A DNA stretch of 64,000 nucleotides from Sphingomonas sp. AP4-R1 (GCF_013113735.1 NZ_CP053346.1:2618001-2682000), one strand, 5' to 3'; shown: positions 25,317-34,751, counted from the stretch's first letter. Notes: a model not told the origin generated them from the sequence alone. Numbers and translations: made by a program.

Positions 25317-27302
25317 ATGACGCAACTTCCCATCCTCGTCGCCGCGGCTAACCTCACCAAATCGCCGAGCAACGTCCGGACTGTCGGCAATCCCGTCGCC
25401 GATGCCCAGCTCGAGGCGAACATCGCCGTCAAAGGCGTGCGCCAGAATCTGATTGGCGTGCCTGTGTCGCGCAAGAAGGGGCATTACCGCATCATCGCGG
25501 GCGGCAGGCGCCTCGACGCGGTCCATCGGCTGATCGAAAAAGGTGTGCTCGATGCCGACTATCAGCTCGCGGTCCTTGTCTTGGGGGACGCCAAAGACGC
25601 GATCGAAACCAGTCTGGAAGAAAATTTCTTCAACCTCACGATGAACCCGGCCGATACCTGCCGGGCCTTTCAGGACATCATCGAGAGCGAGAAGAAGACC
25701 CCCGAGGACGTCGCCAAGCGCTTCGGCCTCACCGAGCGGTTCGTGCGCAGTCGGCTTCGTCTTGCCGATCTCGCCGATCCGATCTTCGAAGCGCTGCGCA
25801 ACGATGAGATCACGCTGAACGTCGCGGTCGCCTATGCAAGCAACAGCGACCGCACCAAGCAGGCCGAGGTCTTCGAACTGCTCAAGGATGGCTATTACGG
25901 GGCCAACGTCAACGAGATCAAACGCCAGCTCACCCAGGACACCTATGTTGGCAGCGATCCCAAGGCTCTCCTCGTTGGGCGCGATGTCTATATCGAGGCG
26001 GGCGGTCGGGTCGATCTCGACCTTTTCAGCGACTCGACGACCGAGCGCTGGATCGATGGCGATCTCCTCAACCGTCTGGTGGCCGACAAACTTGCGTCCG
26101 CCGCGGAAGCGCTGCGCGCACGCGAGGGGCTGGCGGAAGTCCGGATCATTCCCTCGACCCATGTCACCTACAACGACACCTGGGACCTGCGCCCGCTCAA
26201 GGGCGACACGCCCGAACTCACGGCCGAGCAGCAGGCGCGTCTCGAGGAAATCGAGGCCGAGATCGAGGCCGCCAACGAAGCCTGGGAAGATGCCGATGAA
26301 GACGGCCAGACCGAACAGGCCAACCGTGTCGAGATGCTCGAAGCCGAATATCGCGCGATCGAGAAGCCCGCACCTGTCCTTTCCGAGGAGCAGAAGGCAG
26401 GGGCGCTCGCCTATGTCGTCATCGGCCATGACGGCCGGCCGCGCCTTCACGAGCAGCTCTATGTCGCTCCGGTCGACGAGCCTGACGATAAGGAACTGGG
26501 CGATCAGGTAGAGGACGAGGATGACGATGTCGTCGCCGGCGCCGGCAGGCCCGCCTATAGCCAGCGGCTCAGTCAGGAACTGGCCGAGATGAAGAGCGAG
26601 TTGCTGCGGGTCCATATCGCCAGTGATCCGCGCTTCGCGCTCGACCTTGGCACCTTCTGGATGGTCGACAGGGCAACCCGCCATTCGAGCGGTTTCGATC
26701 TTGCGACCGAGCTCAAGGCCGACAAGCCCTACTCCGGGCTGACCGGCTACCAGAGCGGCACCATGGCGGCCGAGGAATGGGGCAAGATCGACGAGGCGCT
26801 CGATCGCAGCTGGACCGAGGTGGGTGACGTCTGCCAACGCTACGACGCCTTCTGCGCGCTTTCCGATGAGGCTCGTGCGGCCTGGCTCGCCTGGGCAATC
26901 GCCCGGACGCTCCACGCGGTCGTCGCGGGCAAGACGGGCGAGGCCATGATCGACCATCTCGGCACCAAGCTCGAGATCGATGTGGCGGCCTGGTGGCGTC
27001 CGACCGCGAACAATTATTTCGATCGCCTGAGCAGCAAGGCCGCCATCCTCACCCACCTCGAAGAGATTGGGGGCAAGGAACTGTCGAGCCGCTACGGCGC
27101 ATCGAAGAAGCATGACCTCGCAACGTCGGCCGAAAAGATCTTCGGCGGTTCCGTCCCCATCGAGGCGGAACTGCGCGAGGCGGCTCTCGCCTGGGTGCCC
27201 GACGTCATGCGGTTCGGGACGACTGCTACCGCGCCGGAACCGATGCCTGCGAACGACGAGAGCATTACCGACACCGGCGACGGACTCGATCAGGCCGCCT
27301 GA
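25317..27302 (+). CDS. ParB/RepB-like partition-nuclease family protein
   Basis: The 661-aa protein begins with a ParB N-terminal domain (LTKSPSNVRTV, then GHYRIIAGGRRLDAVHRL at about residues 55-72), followed by a KorB-type helix-turn-helix (TPEDVAKRFGLTERFVRSRLRLADL, about residues 128-152). The middle holds an acidic coiled region (about residues 305-350), and the C-terminal 250 residues are unassigned. This large plasmid ParB-like type is common in alphaproteobacterial mobile elements and is distinct from the partner of ParA, which is not in the window. AGGAG lies 12 nt before the ATG. Confidence 0.88.
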   Translation: MTQLPILVAAANLTKSPSNVRTVGNPVADAQLEANIAVKGVRQNLIGVPVSRKKGHYRIIAGGRRLDAVHRLIEKGVLDADYQLAVLVLGDAKDAIETSLEENFFNLTMNPADTCRAFQDIIESEKKTPEDVAKRFGLTERFVRSRLRLADLADPIFEALRNDEITLNVAVAYASNSDRTKQAEVFELLKDGYYGANVNEIKRQLTQDTYVGSDPKALLVGRDVYIEAGGRVDLDLFSDSTTERWIDGDLLNRLVADKLASAAEALRAREGLAEVRIIPSTHVTYNDTWDLRPLKGDTPELTAEQQARLEEIEAEIEAANEAWEDADEDGQTEQANRVEMLEAEYRAIEKPAPVLSEEQKAGALAYVVIGHDGRPRLHEQLYVAPVDEPDDKELGDQVEDEDDDVVAGAGRPAYSQRLSQELAEMKSELLRVHIASDPRFALDLGTFWMVDRATRHSSGFDLATELKADKPYSGLTGYQSGTMAAEEWGKIDEALDRSWTEVGDVCQRYDAFCALSDEARAAWLAWAIARTLHAVVAGKTGEAMIDHLGTKLEIDVAAWWRPTANNYFDRLSSKAAILTHLEEIGGKELSSRYGASKKHDLATSAEKIFGGSVPIEAELREAALAWVPDVMRFGTTATAPEPMPANDESITDTGDGLDQAA

Positions 27303-27314
27303 TCCGTTGCCCTT

Positions 27315-27348
27315 GGGACCGCAGCCTCGCGCTGCGGTCCCTTTTTTT
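27315..27348 (+). terminator. Rho-independent terminator after the ParB-like gene
   Basis: GGGACCGCAG and CTGCGGTCCC form a 10-bp perfect stem with a 7-nt loop, followed by seven T residues. It is the clearest intrinsic terminator in the window. Confidence 0.92.
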
Positions 27349-27394
27349 GTGCACTTTCGCCTCGCATGGCAAACCAGGTTCGAGGAGCCAGACC

Positions 27395-27763
27395 ATGGCC
27401 GACATCACCCAACTCCCCGTCATGACCGCGCGCGATGCCGAATCGATCGGCTTTGCCCGTTTCAACGATGTGCCGACCTTTCCGATCGAAATCCCGGACG
27501 GGAACTTCACGATCAGCGCGCGCACCAGCGACGGACGTCGCATCACCTTCTTCTTCGGCGAATATGAGCGTGGCGCACCGCCAAGCTTTGTCGACATCCA
27601 GTATCACGACAATGGGACCGCCATCCCCAATGCGAATGGCGGCACATCACCCAGCTTCGATATGCTCACCATCGGGCGCGGTGGCCAAAATGCTTATGAC
27701 AGCCGGCGCCATCCGTCGGATGAGAAGCCGTCGATTGCCGTGATCCTGCTCCGAGCATCATAG
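27395..27763 (+). CDS. Small plasmid protein of unknown function
   Basis: The 122-aa product starts at 27395 after GAGGAG. It has a mixed composition with possible beta strands (FTISARTSDGRRITFFFGEYERG) and no cysteine, signal peptide or membrane helix. It sits alone between the ParB terminator and the large helicase gene and is on the same strand as the island. I do not recognise it. Confidence 0.6.
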   Translation: MADITQLPVMTARDAESIGFARFNDVPTFPIEIPDGNFTISARTSDGRRITFFFGEYERGAPPSFVDIQYHDNGTAIPNANGGTSPSFDMLTIGRGGQNAYDSRRHPSDEKPSIAVILLRAS

Positions 27764-27850
27764 GCCGCCGCCAAATTCATTTCTGCCATCTGTTTCCAGC
27801 TCAGGGCCTGGCCTCGCGCCACGGCCCTGTTTTCATGTTGGCCGCAGACC

Positions 27851-27880
27851 GGGAGGGAAGGGGGAGGAGGAGTGGTGGGC
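27851..27880 (+). repeat. G/A-rich leader repeat, copy 3
   Basis: GGGAGGGAAGGGGGAGGAGG followed by AGTGGTGGGC, ending 34 nt before the helicase start codon. Confidence 0.65.
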
Positions 27881-27913
27881 CGCGATGGTCCTGATCCAAT
27901 CCGGAGTTATGCC

Positions 27914-30900
27914 ATGTCTGTTCCCCTGCTCGCGCTCGCGCATCCCGACGAGCCCGAAAATTCCAAGCCCGGCCGCCTGTTCAACGCGGCCACCCGGATG
28001 GCCGACCTGCTCCGACGCGGCCACTCCATTCGGCGCCAGGACCTCAGGCGCCTGATGGAGGAAGCCTTCAACGCCTCCGATGCTTCAGGCAGCTGGTCGA
28101 TGCGCGACGCCTATGACGCGCTGGAAGCCGCCCAGGTCATCCTGCTCAAATCGTCCGGTGGCTGGACCGGCGTCGATCTGGCCGGCGCTGATACGTTCGC
28201 CTCGCTGCGTCGTTTCGAGCGAGGGCTTCCTACCCAGAGCTATCGCAGCGAGCATCAGGTCGAGATGCAGCAATTCAGTACACCGATCTCTCTCGCCTGG
28301 CTCGCCGCCCAGGCCGCGCATATCCGCCCGGACGATCAGGTGCTCGAACCCTCTGCCGGAACCGGCATGCTGGCCGCTCACGCCGTTCGCGTCGGGGCCG
28401 CGCTGACCCTCAACGAGCGCGATCCCGGTCGCGCGGCACTGCTCGGCAAGCTGCTCGGCGAGCCTGTCACGACCCATGACGCGGAATTCATCAACGACCT
28501 TCTGCCCGCCGACCAGTCGCCAAGCGTCGTGCTGATGAACCCGCCCTTCAGCCGGAGCGAGGGTCGGGGCAAGGACCGCTTCGCAGGCGCCCGTCATCTG
28601 CGTTCCGCACTGCTGCGCCTGGCACCTGGCGGCCGCTGCGTCGCGATCATGCCACCCAGCTTCGCAGCGGACGGCACCGGCGCCACCGGCTATGCGATGG
28701 TCTGCGAGGCAGCGAACCCGCGTGTCGAGATCACCATCCTCGGTCACCCCTATGCCAAGCATGGCACCAGCATCGCCGTCCGGCTGATCCTGTTCGACAA
28801 AGGCTGGGCAGGACCGACAGAACGCTTGACCGCCCAATCCATCGAGGCGGCCGCATCCCTGGTCGCTTCCGTCCCGCCGCGTCTTCTGTTCCCCGAACCG
28901 GAACCGCCCGCGCCGGCCGTCATCCCCCTGCGCCCGCGCCGTGCCATGATGTCTTCGCCTTCGACGATCTTCGGTGGCATCCAGAAACGCGCGCTGGTCG
29001 CGCCCGACCGCATTGCGGCGGATGGGAGCGCCCGGTTGATCGACTATGCGGTTCGCGCCACGCCGCTGCCAGCGGGCGATCCGGTCGGGCACTACGCGCC
29101 CTGGCGGCCCGCACGCATCGAAATCCCTGACGCCCGGCCTCATCCGGACCAACTGGTGGAGTCGGTTGCCATGGCATCCGTGCTGCCGCCCGCACCCAGC
29201 TATCGTCCGATGTTCCAGCCGCAGGCCTTCGCCGCTTTGTCCGATGCCCAGCTCGAAACCATCATCCATGCCGGTGAAGCCTGTGAGCGCGATCTCAAGG
29301 GCACCTTCTCTCCCAACACAGCGGGCGACCAGCTGCATGAGGATCCGGACGGCGCCGTCTACCGGACAGGATTCTTCATTGCCGACGGCACCGGTGTCGG
29401 CAAAGGCCGTGAGGGTGCGGGCATCATCCTCGACCAATGGAACCGCGGTCGCCGCCGCGCGATCTGGATTTCGCGCAGCTCGGCGTTGATCGAGGACGCA
29501 AGGCGGGACTGGAGCGCACTGGGTGGTGTGCCGATCGATATCCAGCCTCTCGATGCCTATCCGCTCGGTGACCCGATCGGCATGGCCAGCGGGATCATCT
29601 TCCTCACTTATGCGACGCTCCGCTCCCAGCGGCATGACCGCGCATCGCGCCTGCAGCAATTGCTCGACTGGGCCGGCCCTGATTTCGACGGCGTCATTCT
29701 GCTCGACGAATCGCACGCCCTCGGCAACGCAGCCGGCACCGAGACGGAGTTTGGCGCGGCCAAGGGGTCGGAACAGGGCCTGGCCGGGGTCCGGCTGCAA
29801 AATGCGTTGCCGCGTGCCCGGGTCATCTATGTCTCCGCGACCGGGGCCACCAAGCCTGAAAATCTGAGCTACACCGCGCGGCTTGGACTTTGGGGACCCG
29901 GCACCGCCTTCCAGGACAGAGACGCTTTTCTCGCCGCGATGGAGGAGGGCGGCATTGCGGCGATGGAGATCGTCGCGCGCGATACCAAGGCCATGGGTCT
30001 CTACACGGCACGCGCGCTCAGCTTCGCAGGCGTCGAATATGACCCGCTCGAGCATAGGCTGACACCCGCCCAGATCGAGATATACGATGCTTATGCCGAC
30101 GCCTGGGCCGTGATTCACCGCAATGTCGACACCGCGTTGAAAGCCGCCAATATCGTCGATCGCGCGTCGGGTCGGACCCTGAACGCCATGGCGAAGGGAT
30201 CGGCGCTCAGCCGGTTCGAAAGCTCCAAGCAGCGCTTCTGGTCGGCATTGCTCATCTCGATGAAAATGCCGACTGTCTTCGAGGCGATCGAAACCGAAAT
30301 CTCGGCCGGCAATGTCGCCGTCATCCAGCTCGTCAGCACCGCCGAAGCGATCCTGGACAGGCGGCTAGCCGAACTCTCGCCTGAAGAACGCGCCCATCTC
30401 GATCTGGAACTCTCGCCGCGGGCGACCATGATCGACTATCTCAAAAACGCCTTCCCGACCCAGCAGATGCGCGTCTTCGCCACCAGCGACGGTTCGCTCC
30501 GATCGGAGCCGATGCGCGACGAGGCGGGCAATATGGTCGAATGCGCTGAAGCCATCGCAGCGCGCGACGCGCTGATCGAGGAACTCTGCGCGATGCCTCC
30601 GGTCCCGGCCGCCCTCGATGCGTTGCTCGCGCATTTCGGGACGGCAAAAGTCGCCGAGGTAACGGGTCGATCACGGCGTATCATCATCGGCAACGATGGT
30701 TCTCAGAAGCTCGAACGGCGCGGCGCACGCGCCAATCTTTCCGAGACCCAGGCGTTCATGGATGGGCAAAAGCCGATCCTCGTCTTCTCCGACGCTGGCG
30801 GTACGGGCCGTTCCTACCATGCCGATCTGGCGTGCAGGACCGCCGATAAGCGTCGGGTCCATTTCCTGCTGGAACCGGGCTGGCGTGCCGATGTCGCGAT

Positions 30901-32206
30901 CCAGGGTCTGGGACGCACCCATCGCACCAACCAGAGCGTCCCGCCGGTCTTCCGGCCGGTGACGACCGACTGCAAGGGCGAGCGACGCTTCATCTCGACG
31001 ATCGCGCGGCGTCTCGACAGCCTGGGCGCACTGACACGCGGCCAACGCCAGACAGGCGGCCAGAACCTCTTCGATCCGGCGGATAATCTGGAAAGCGACT
31101 ATGCCCGCGAAGCCCTCACCCAATGGTACCATCTCCTGCATGGCAACAAGCTCTCGAGCGTGACCATGGAGAGCTTTCAGGCCATGACCGGGCTGAAGCT
31201 TAGAGACGAGGACGGCACGCTGCTTGAGAAGCTGCCGCCGATCCAGCGCTGGCTGAACCGCATCCTCGCGCTCAGGATCACGACCCAGAACGCGATTTTC
31301 GACGAATATATGGGGCTCATCCAGGCGCGTATCGATGCGGCGCGCGAGGCCGGCACGCTTGATGTCGGAGTCGAGACCATCCGCGCCGAGCGGATCATCA
31401 CAAGGTCCGAGCAGACGCTGCGCACCGATCCCGTGACCGGCGCCGAAACCCGATTGCTCCGGCTCGAACTCCATCTGCGCCCGCGGGTCATGCACTGGAA
31501 GCGGCTGATGCAGATCTGGGACGGAACGCGCGAAATCGCATATCTCTGGAACAGCAGGTCCAAGCGCGTCGCGCTGAAGGTGCCGTCATGGTCGATCACC
31601 GATGAGGAGGGGCGCATCGTGCCCATGTGCCAGCTCGTTCGCCCGACCGGCGGAACCCGCATGCAGGAAATCGCGATGTGGGCCAGCCTATGGAAAGAGA
31701 TCGACCGCGACCAATTCCAGCAACTTTGGGAAGCGGAAGCCACTGACGCGGAGGCCCAGGTCGATATCGAGACCGTCAACGTCGCGACCGGACTCCTCCT
31801 GCCGGTTTGGCACCGACTTCCACAGGATGATGTCCGGGTCTGGCGGATCGACGATGGCGACGGCACTTCGATTATCGGCCGGCTGATCCCACCCGCTGCA
31901 ATGATGGAACTGCAATCTGCCTTCGGTCTCGATGGCACGATCGAACTGACCGCTGCCGAACTCGGCGCTGCAGCCCAGAACGGGACGGGCGTCGTGATCC
32001 CGGGCCTGGGCGGCGCGACGTTGGCAACCGCGCTCGTCAACGGCGCCCGCCGGCTGGAAATCCGCAATTACCGGCCAGAGGATCGCGAGCGGCTGAAGGC
32101 CCACGGCGTATTCAGCGAGGTCATCCAGTATAAGACCCGGCTGTTCATTCCGCTCGACCGATCGAACGAAGTCATCGAGGCGATCCTGGCGATGACGCGG
32201 ATCTGA
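27914..32206 (+). CDS. Strawberry-notch-like helicase fused to an adenine methyltransferase-like domain
   Basis: The 1430-aa protein has an N-terminal Rossmann methyltransferase region (QFSTPISLAWLAAQAA; VLEPSAGTGMLAAHA; NPPF near residue 206), then a superfamily 2 helicase with Walker A GTGVGKGRE near residue 492, DESH near residue 597 and motif VI QGLGRTHRTNQS near residue 1000. The C-terminus matches the helicase-C_4 type seen in bacterial SbnO proteins. Such giants are common on sphingomonad plasmids and probably act on DNA during transfer or against host defence; that role is inference. GGAG precedes the ATG at 27914. Confidence 0.9.
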   Translation: MSVPLLALAHPDEPENSKPGRLFNAATRMADLLRRGHSIRRQDLRRLMEEAFNASDASGSWSMRDAYDALEAAQVILLKSSGGWTGVDLAGADTFASLRRFERGLPTQSYRSEHQVEMQQFSTPISLAWLAAQAAHIRPDDQVLEPSAGTGMLAAHAVRVGAALTLNERDPGRAALLGKLLGEPVTTHDAEFINDLLPADQSPSVVLMNPPFSRSEGRGKDRFAGARHLRSALLRLAPGGRCVAIMPPSFAADGTGATGYAMVCEAANPRVEITILGHPYAKHGTSIAVRLILFDKGWAGPTERLTAQSIEAAASLVASVPPRLLFPEPEPPAPAVIPLRPRRAMMSSPSTIFGGIQKRALVAPDRIAADGSARLIDYAVRATPLPAGDPVGHYAPWRPARIEIPDARPHPDQLVESVAMASVLPPAPSYRPMFQPQAFAALSDAQLETIIHAGEACERDLKGTFSPNTAGDQLHEDPDGAVYRTGFFIADGTGVGKGREGAGIILDQWNRGRRRAIWISRSSALIEDARRDWSALGGVPIDIQPLDAYPLGDPIGMASGIIFLTYATLRSQRHDRASRLQQLLDWAGPDFDGVILLDESHALGNAAGTETEFGAAKGSEQGLAGVRLQNALPRARVIYVSATGATKPENLSYTARLGLWGPGTAFQDRDAFLAAMEEGGIAAMEIVARDTKAMGLYTARALSFAGVEYDPLEHRLTPAQIEIYDAYADAWAVIHRNVDTALKAANIVDRASGRTLNAMAKGSALSRFESSKQRFWSALLISMKMPTVFEAIETEISAGNVAVIQLVSTAEAILDRRLAELSPEERAHLDLELSPRATMIDYLKNAFPTQQMRVFATSDGSLRSEPMRDEAGNMVECAEAIAARDALIEELCAMPPVPAALDALLAHFGTAKVAEVTGRSRRIIIGNDGSQKLERRGARANLSETQAFMDGQKPILVFSDAGGTGRSYHADLACRTADKRRVHFLLEPGWRADVAIQGLGRTHRTNQSVPPVFRPVTTDCKGERRFISTIARRLDSLGALTRGQRQTGGQNLFDPADNLESDYAREALTQWYHLLHGNKLSSVTMESFQAMTGLKLRDEDGTLLEKLPPIQRWLNRILALRITTQNAIFDEYMGLIQARIDAAREAGTLDVGVETIRAERIITRSEQTLRTDPVTGAETRLLRLELHLRPRVMHWKRLMQIWDGTREIAYLWNSRSKRVALKVPSWSITDEEGRIVPMCQLVRPTGGTRMQEIAMWASLWKEIDRDQFQQLWEAEATDAEAQVDIETVNVATGLLLPVWHRLPQDDVRVWRIDDGDGTSIIGRLIPPAAMMELQSAFGLDGTIELTAAELGAAAQNGTGVVIPGLGGATLATALVNGARRLEIRNYRPEDRERLKAHGVFSEVIQYKTRLFIPLDRSNEVIEAILAMTRI

Positions 32207-32239
32207 TCCGCATCTCAAAGTCCGATCACCCGTGGAAAG

Positions 32240-32268
32240 CGGTCCGGGAACGAGATGCGCCCGGACCG
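32240..32268. terminator. Stem-loop between convergent genes
   Basis: CGGTCCGGG and CCCGGACCG form a 9-bp perfect stem with an 11-nt loop exactly between the helicase stop (plus) and the MucR-like stop (minus). It has no T tract, so it may work as a weak two-way terminator or RNA stabiliser. Confidence 0.55.
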
Positions 32269-32274
32269 CATCGA

Positions 32275-33195
32275 TCAACTTGCCGAGGGCGTGCTCTCCG
32301 GCGCGGGCTCAGCCGAAGGAGCCGGCTCAGCGTCTGTCTTCTTTGTCCGAATGCGCTTCGGCTTGGGTGCCGCATTTGCTTTCGTGGCAGGCGCCTTGGC
32401 GGTAGCCCCGTTTGAGGCCTTGCGTTTAGACTTTGCCGCGGCGGCGGCCGGTTTCACCTCAACCGCATTGGACGAGAAACCATCCCGTGCTGTCTCTGCT
32501 GGCGGCGTGTCAGCAACGGCCGGTCCAGGCGCATCGGCAACAGGCGGTGCAGGTTGATCCGAAGCGACAGGCCCGGGAGAGGCATTGCGCTTGGGCGTCC
32601 TCGCCACAGGTTTCGGCTTGACGTCTCCAGTCTTGGCACGCGGGCGCCGTGCCGATGCGGCCTTTGCCGGAGGTGTGTCAGCAACGACAGGCTCGGGTGC
32701 CTGCGCAACCGGGGATGCAGGCACCTCCTCCGCGCCAGACGCAGATGAGCTCTTGCGTTTGCCGCCGAGGCCGAGCTTCAGTGCGACTTCCCGCCGGGCC
32801 GCCGAATATCCTTGCGCGACAATCGGATAGTCTGCCGGAAGGCTATACCGGGTCCGATATTCCGCAGGCGTCAATCCATGCGCTGCCAGATGGCGTTTGA
32901 GCGCTTTGTAGGGTTTGCCATCGATCAGGCTCAGTATGTGATCGGGCGAAGCCAGACTTTCCTCAATCGCGACCTTCGGCTTGTGTTCCGGCGCGGTACC
33001 TGGCGTGGCCGGAACAGCCTCATCGGTCACGGAAGCAGCGACTGATGTGGCACCGGGGGCATCTCCCAGCAAAGCCCGTCGCGTTCCCTCCACCAGCGCC
33101 GGCAACTCGGCGCTCGGCACGGTATTGTTCGCGAAATAAGCGCTGAGCAACGTCACGGTCAAAGACATGACGCCCGAATCTTCGGTCTCGGCCAT
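32275..33195 (-). CDS. MucR/Ros-type regulator with a long low-complexity tail
   Basis: The first 145 residues match the MucR/Ros family: ALVEGTRRALLG, then SLASPDHILSLIDGKPYKALKRHLAAHGLTPAEYRTRYSLPADYPIVAQGYSAARREVALKLGLG (in parts). The Cys of the zinc finger (CLEDG in Ros) is replaced by Ser in SLIDG, as in several MucR homologues. Residues 150-306 are an Ala/Pro/Lys-rich, histone-tail-like extension with repeated VADTPPA units, absent from ordinary MucR proteins of about 140-150 aa. It is the only minus-strand gene in this part of the island. Confidence 0.82.
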   Translation of the reverse strand: MAETEDSGVMSLTVTLLSAYFANNTVPSAELPALVEGTRRALLGDAPGATSVAASVTDEAVPATPGTAPEHKPKVAIEESLASPDHILSLIDGKPYKALKRHLAAHGLTPAEYRTRYSLPADYPIVAQGYSAARREVALKLGLGGKRKSSSASGAEEVPASPVAQAPEPVVADTPPAKAASARRPRAKTGDVKPKPVARTPKRNASPGPVASDQPAPPVADAPGPAVADTPPAETARDGFSSNAVEVKPAAAAAKSKRKASNGATAKAPATKANAAPKPKRIRTKKTDAEPAPSAEPAPESTPSAS

Positions 33196-33292
33196 TTAGC
33201 ATCCTTCTTCTTGCTGGAAACACGGCTCTTGAGCCAGGCGCACTTACGCAAGCGTAAACGAACTGGTGCCTCCATTCCACGCCCAAGTCAAA

Positions 33293-33320
33293 GGGAGGGG
33301 AGGAGGAGGCAAGTGGGTGG
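33293..33320 (+). repeat. G/A-rich leader repeat, copy 4
   Basis: GGGAGGGGAGGAGGAGGCAA followed by GTGGGTGG, ending 40 nt before the ATG at 33360. Its presence suggests that an island gene starts there. Confidence 0.6.
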
Positions 33321-33359
33321 TGCGGCAATCGGGCTGCCCAGCATCTTCATGGAGAGCCC

Positions 33360-33785
33360 ATGGCAAACCACTTCATCCAGGGCACATTCGCTTTCACCTG
33401 CTCGATCGCCGAATCCGCGTGATCGAAAATGCGCCGCACACTCGCGAACGGTGTGCCCACCGCCATTTTCTGCGTCGGCATAGCGACAGATGAGAAGACG
33501 TGTCGCTTCGCGCGCGATGATTGCGAAACGACAGAACAGGCGCTTGCTATCTTTCGGCGCTATGGCTCGCTCGACCATGGCTATTGCCAAGCCCCGCCGC
33601 CACCGGGTTGCGATAGCTCACCAGCGACCCCATCGCCGCTTCCTCTGCTGGCGGACCTGTTCGGCGCAATCCATCGGCCGGCTGTGATCATGCCGGACAT
33701 CGTCGCCCAGATCGACCAGGTCGCGATGAGACGCGACCGCGTCCTCATCGCGATGTTAGCGCGCCCCGGACCCCGCGAACACTAA
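33360..33785 (+). pseudogene. Probable broken small gene
   Basis: An ATG at 33360 follows GGAGAG and a copy of the leader repeat, and encodes MANHFIQGTFAFTCSIAESA before a TGA at 33420-33422. The same frame then stays open to 33785 (from an ATG at 33429). Either a short peptide is made, or this is a gene interrupted by a stop or frameshift. The part after the stop has unusual composition (CQAPPPPGCDSSP), so I am not sure that the two parts belong together. Confidence 0.35.
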
Positions 33786-33835
33786 CAACATCCGGCCACC
33801 GCACTGGCCGCACATCATCACCACGGAGAAAGAGC

Positions 33836-34540
33836 ATCACCGACGTTTCGACGCCGGGCGCTTCCGCGCGCCTGTACAGCCAGACCCCGTTCGACGAGCG
33901 GGGCAATTTCCACTATGAGGGCGATCTCTATCGAACCGGCGACAATCTCGCGACGCTTGCCGCGCGCATCGAAGCTCATCTCAAGAGCGAATTCCCCGAC
34001 ACGCGCTTCGCGATAAGGACCGAAACGTTCGCGCGCGGCCGCAAGATCTTAGCCGAAATCCTCGACACCCCAGCGGATCTTACCGCGCGTGACGCCCAGA
34101 ACGACGTCTTCGTGGCGGTGCGGGACCAAATGGAGCGCTTCGGTTTCACCCGCTCCAACCTGCTTCAGGACTTCCACAACTGTTCCTTCTATTGCGAGGC
34201 ACGGATCGGACAGGCTTATTGGGCGGCGCTGGCCGGCCGTCGAGGCCAGAAGAACCCGGTCGAAGCCAAGGTCTCGCTTGCGGCGTTCAAGAAGCAGGTC
34301 AAGGCCGGTGACAGCCTGAAGCTGGTCGACGCACCAGCCGGGCACCGGGCGCTAGGGACGACAAGGGCCATCACGCAAATTCGCTCTGGGGATCTCATTC
34401 TCGAAGGCCGCTCCTATCTGAGCTTCCCGCGTGCCTCCGCCTTTGCCTGCGACGGAAGGCTTGTGCGGATTTCGAATGGCTCGGAATATGACCCCGACGC
34501 GCATCTGCTCTATGAGTGGCTACGCAGCGACGCCGCCTGA
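33836..34540 (+). CDS. Plasmid protein of unknown function with ATC in place of the start codon
   Basis: The reading frame ends at 34540. Its first ATG is at 34112, but sequence upstream of that in the same frame is clearly protein-like (LYSQTPFDERGNFHYEGDLYRTGDNLATLAARIEAHLKSEF, in parts). The natural start position, 5 nt after GGAGAAAG, is an ATC at 33836 followed by ACC GAC. No ATG, GTG or TTG lies between. The 234-aa product is soluble and of unknown function. It may be initiated at ATC, at a CTG near 33872, or shortened to begin at 34112, or the gene may be silenced by start loss. Confidence 0.6.
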   Translation: MTDVSTPGASARLYSQTPFDERGNFHYEGDLYRTGDNLATLAARIEAHLKSEFPDTRFAIRTETFARGRKILAEILDTPADLTARDAQNDVFVAVRDQMERFGFTRSNLLQDFHNCSFYCEARIGQAYWAALAGRRGQKNPVEAKVSLAAFKKQVKAGDSLKLVDAPAGHRALGTTRAITQIRSGDLILEGRSYLSFPRASAFACDGRLVRISNGSEYDPDAHLLYEWLRSDAA

Positions 34541-34585
34541 ACAATGGTCATTCCTGAGACGTCACACGGTGCTATGAGGGCATCA

Positions 34586-34625
34586 GTCGAGACAGCGGAT
34601 CAATGGTCGAGACAGCGGATCGATG
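34586..34625. repeat. Tandem duplication, 2 x 20 bp
   Basis: Two adjacent 20-bp units starting GTCGAGACAGCGGATC differ at a single base (CAATG against CGATG at their ends). They lie between the 34540 stop and the end of the acetyltransferase gene. I see no gene across them that I trust. Confidence 0.75.
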
Positions 34626-34751
34626 AGCGCCTCGCCAATGGGGATCGGAAGATCGGTCCGGCGAGTGCCGCTATGTATTGGCATATCAAACAAGAGCGCG
34701 ACGGTGAGAGCAATCCGATACCCCGCCAACGGACGGTCAAATCCGCAATAG

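Noticed and set aside
25287..27113. 608-codon minus-strand frame opposite the ParB-like gene
   Set aside because: It mirrors the ParB-like gene, whose ParB and HTH motifs are clear; the mirror frame has none.
28085..30118. 677-codon minus-strand frame opposite the helicase gene
   Set aside because: The plus-strand protein has methyltransferase and helicase motifs in order. The antisense frame is a GC-skew artefact.
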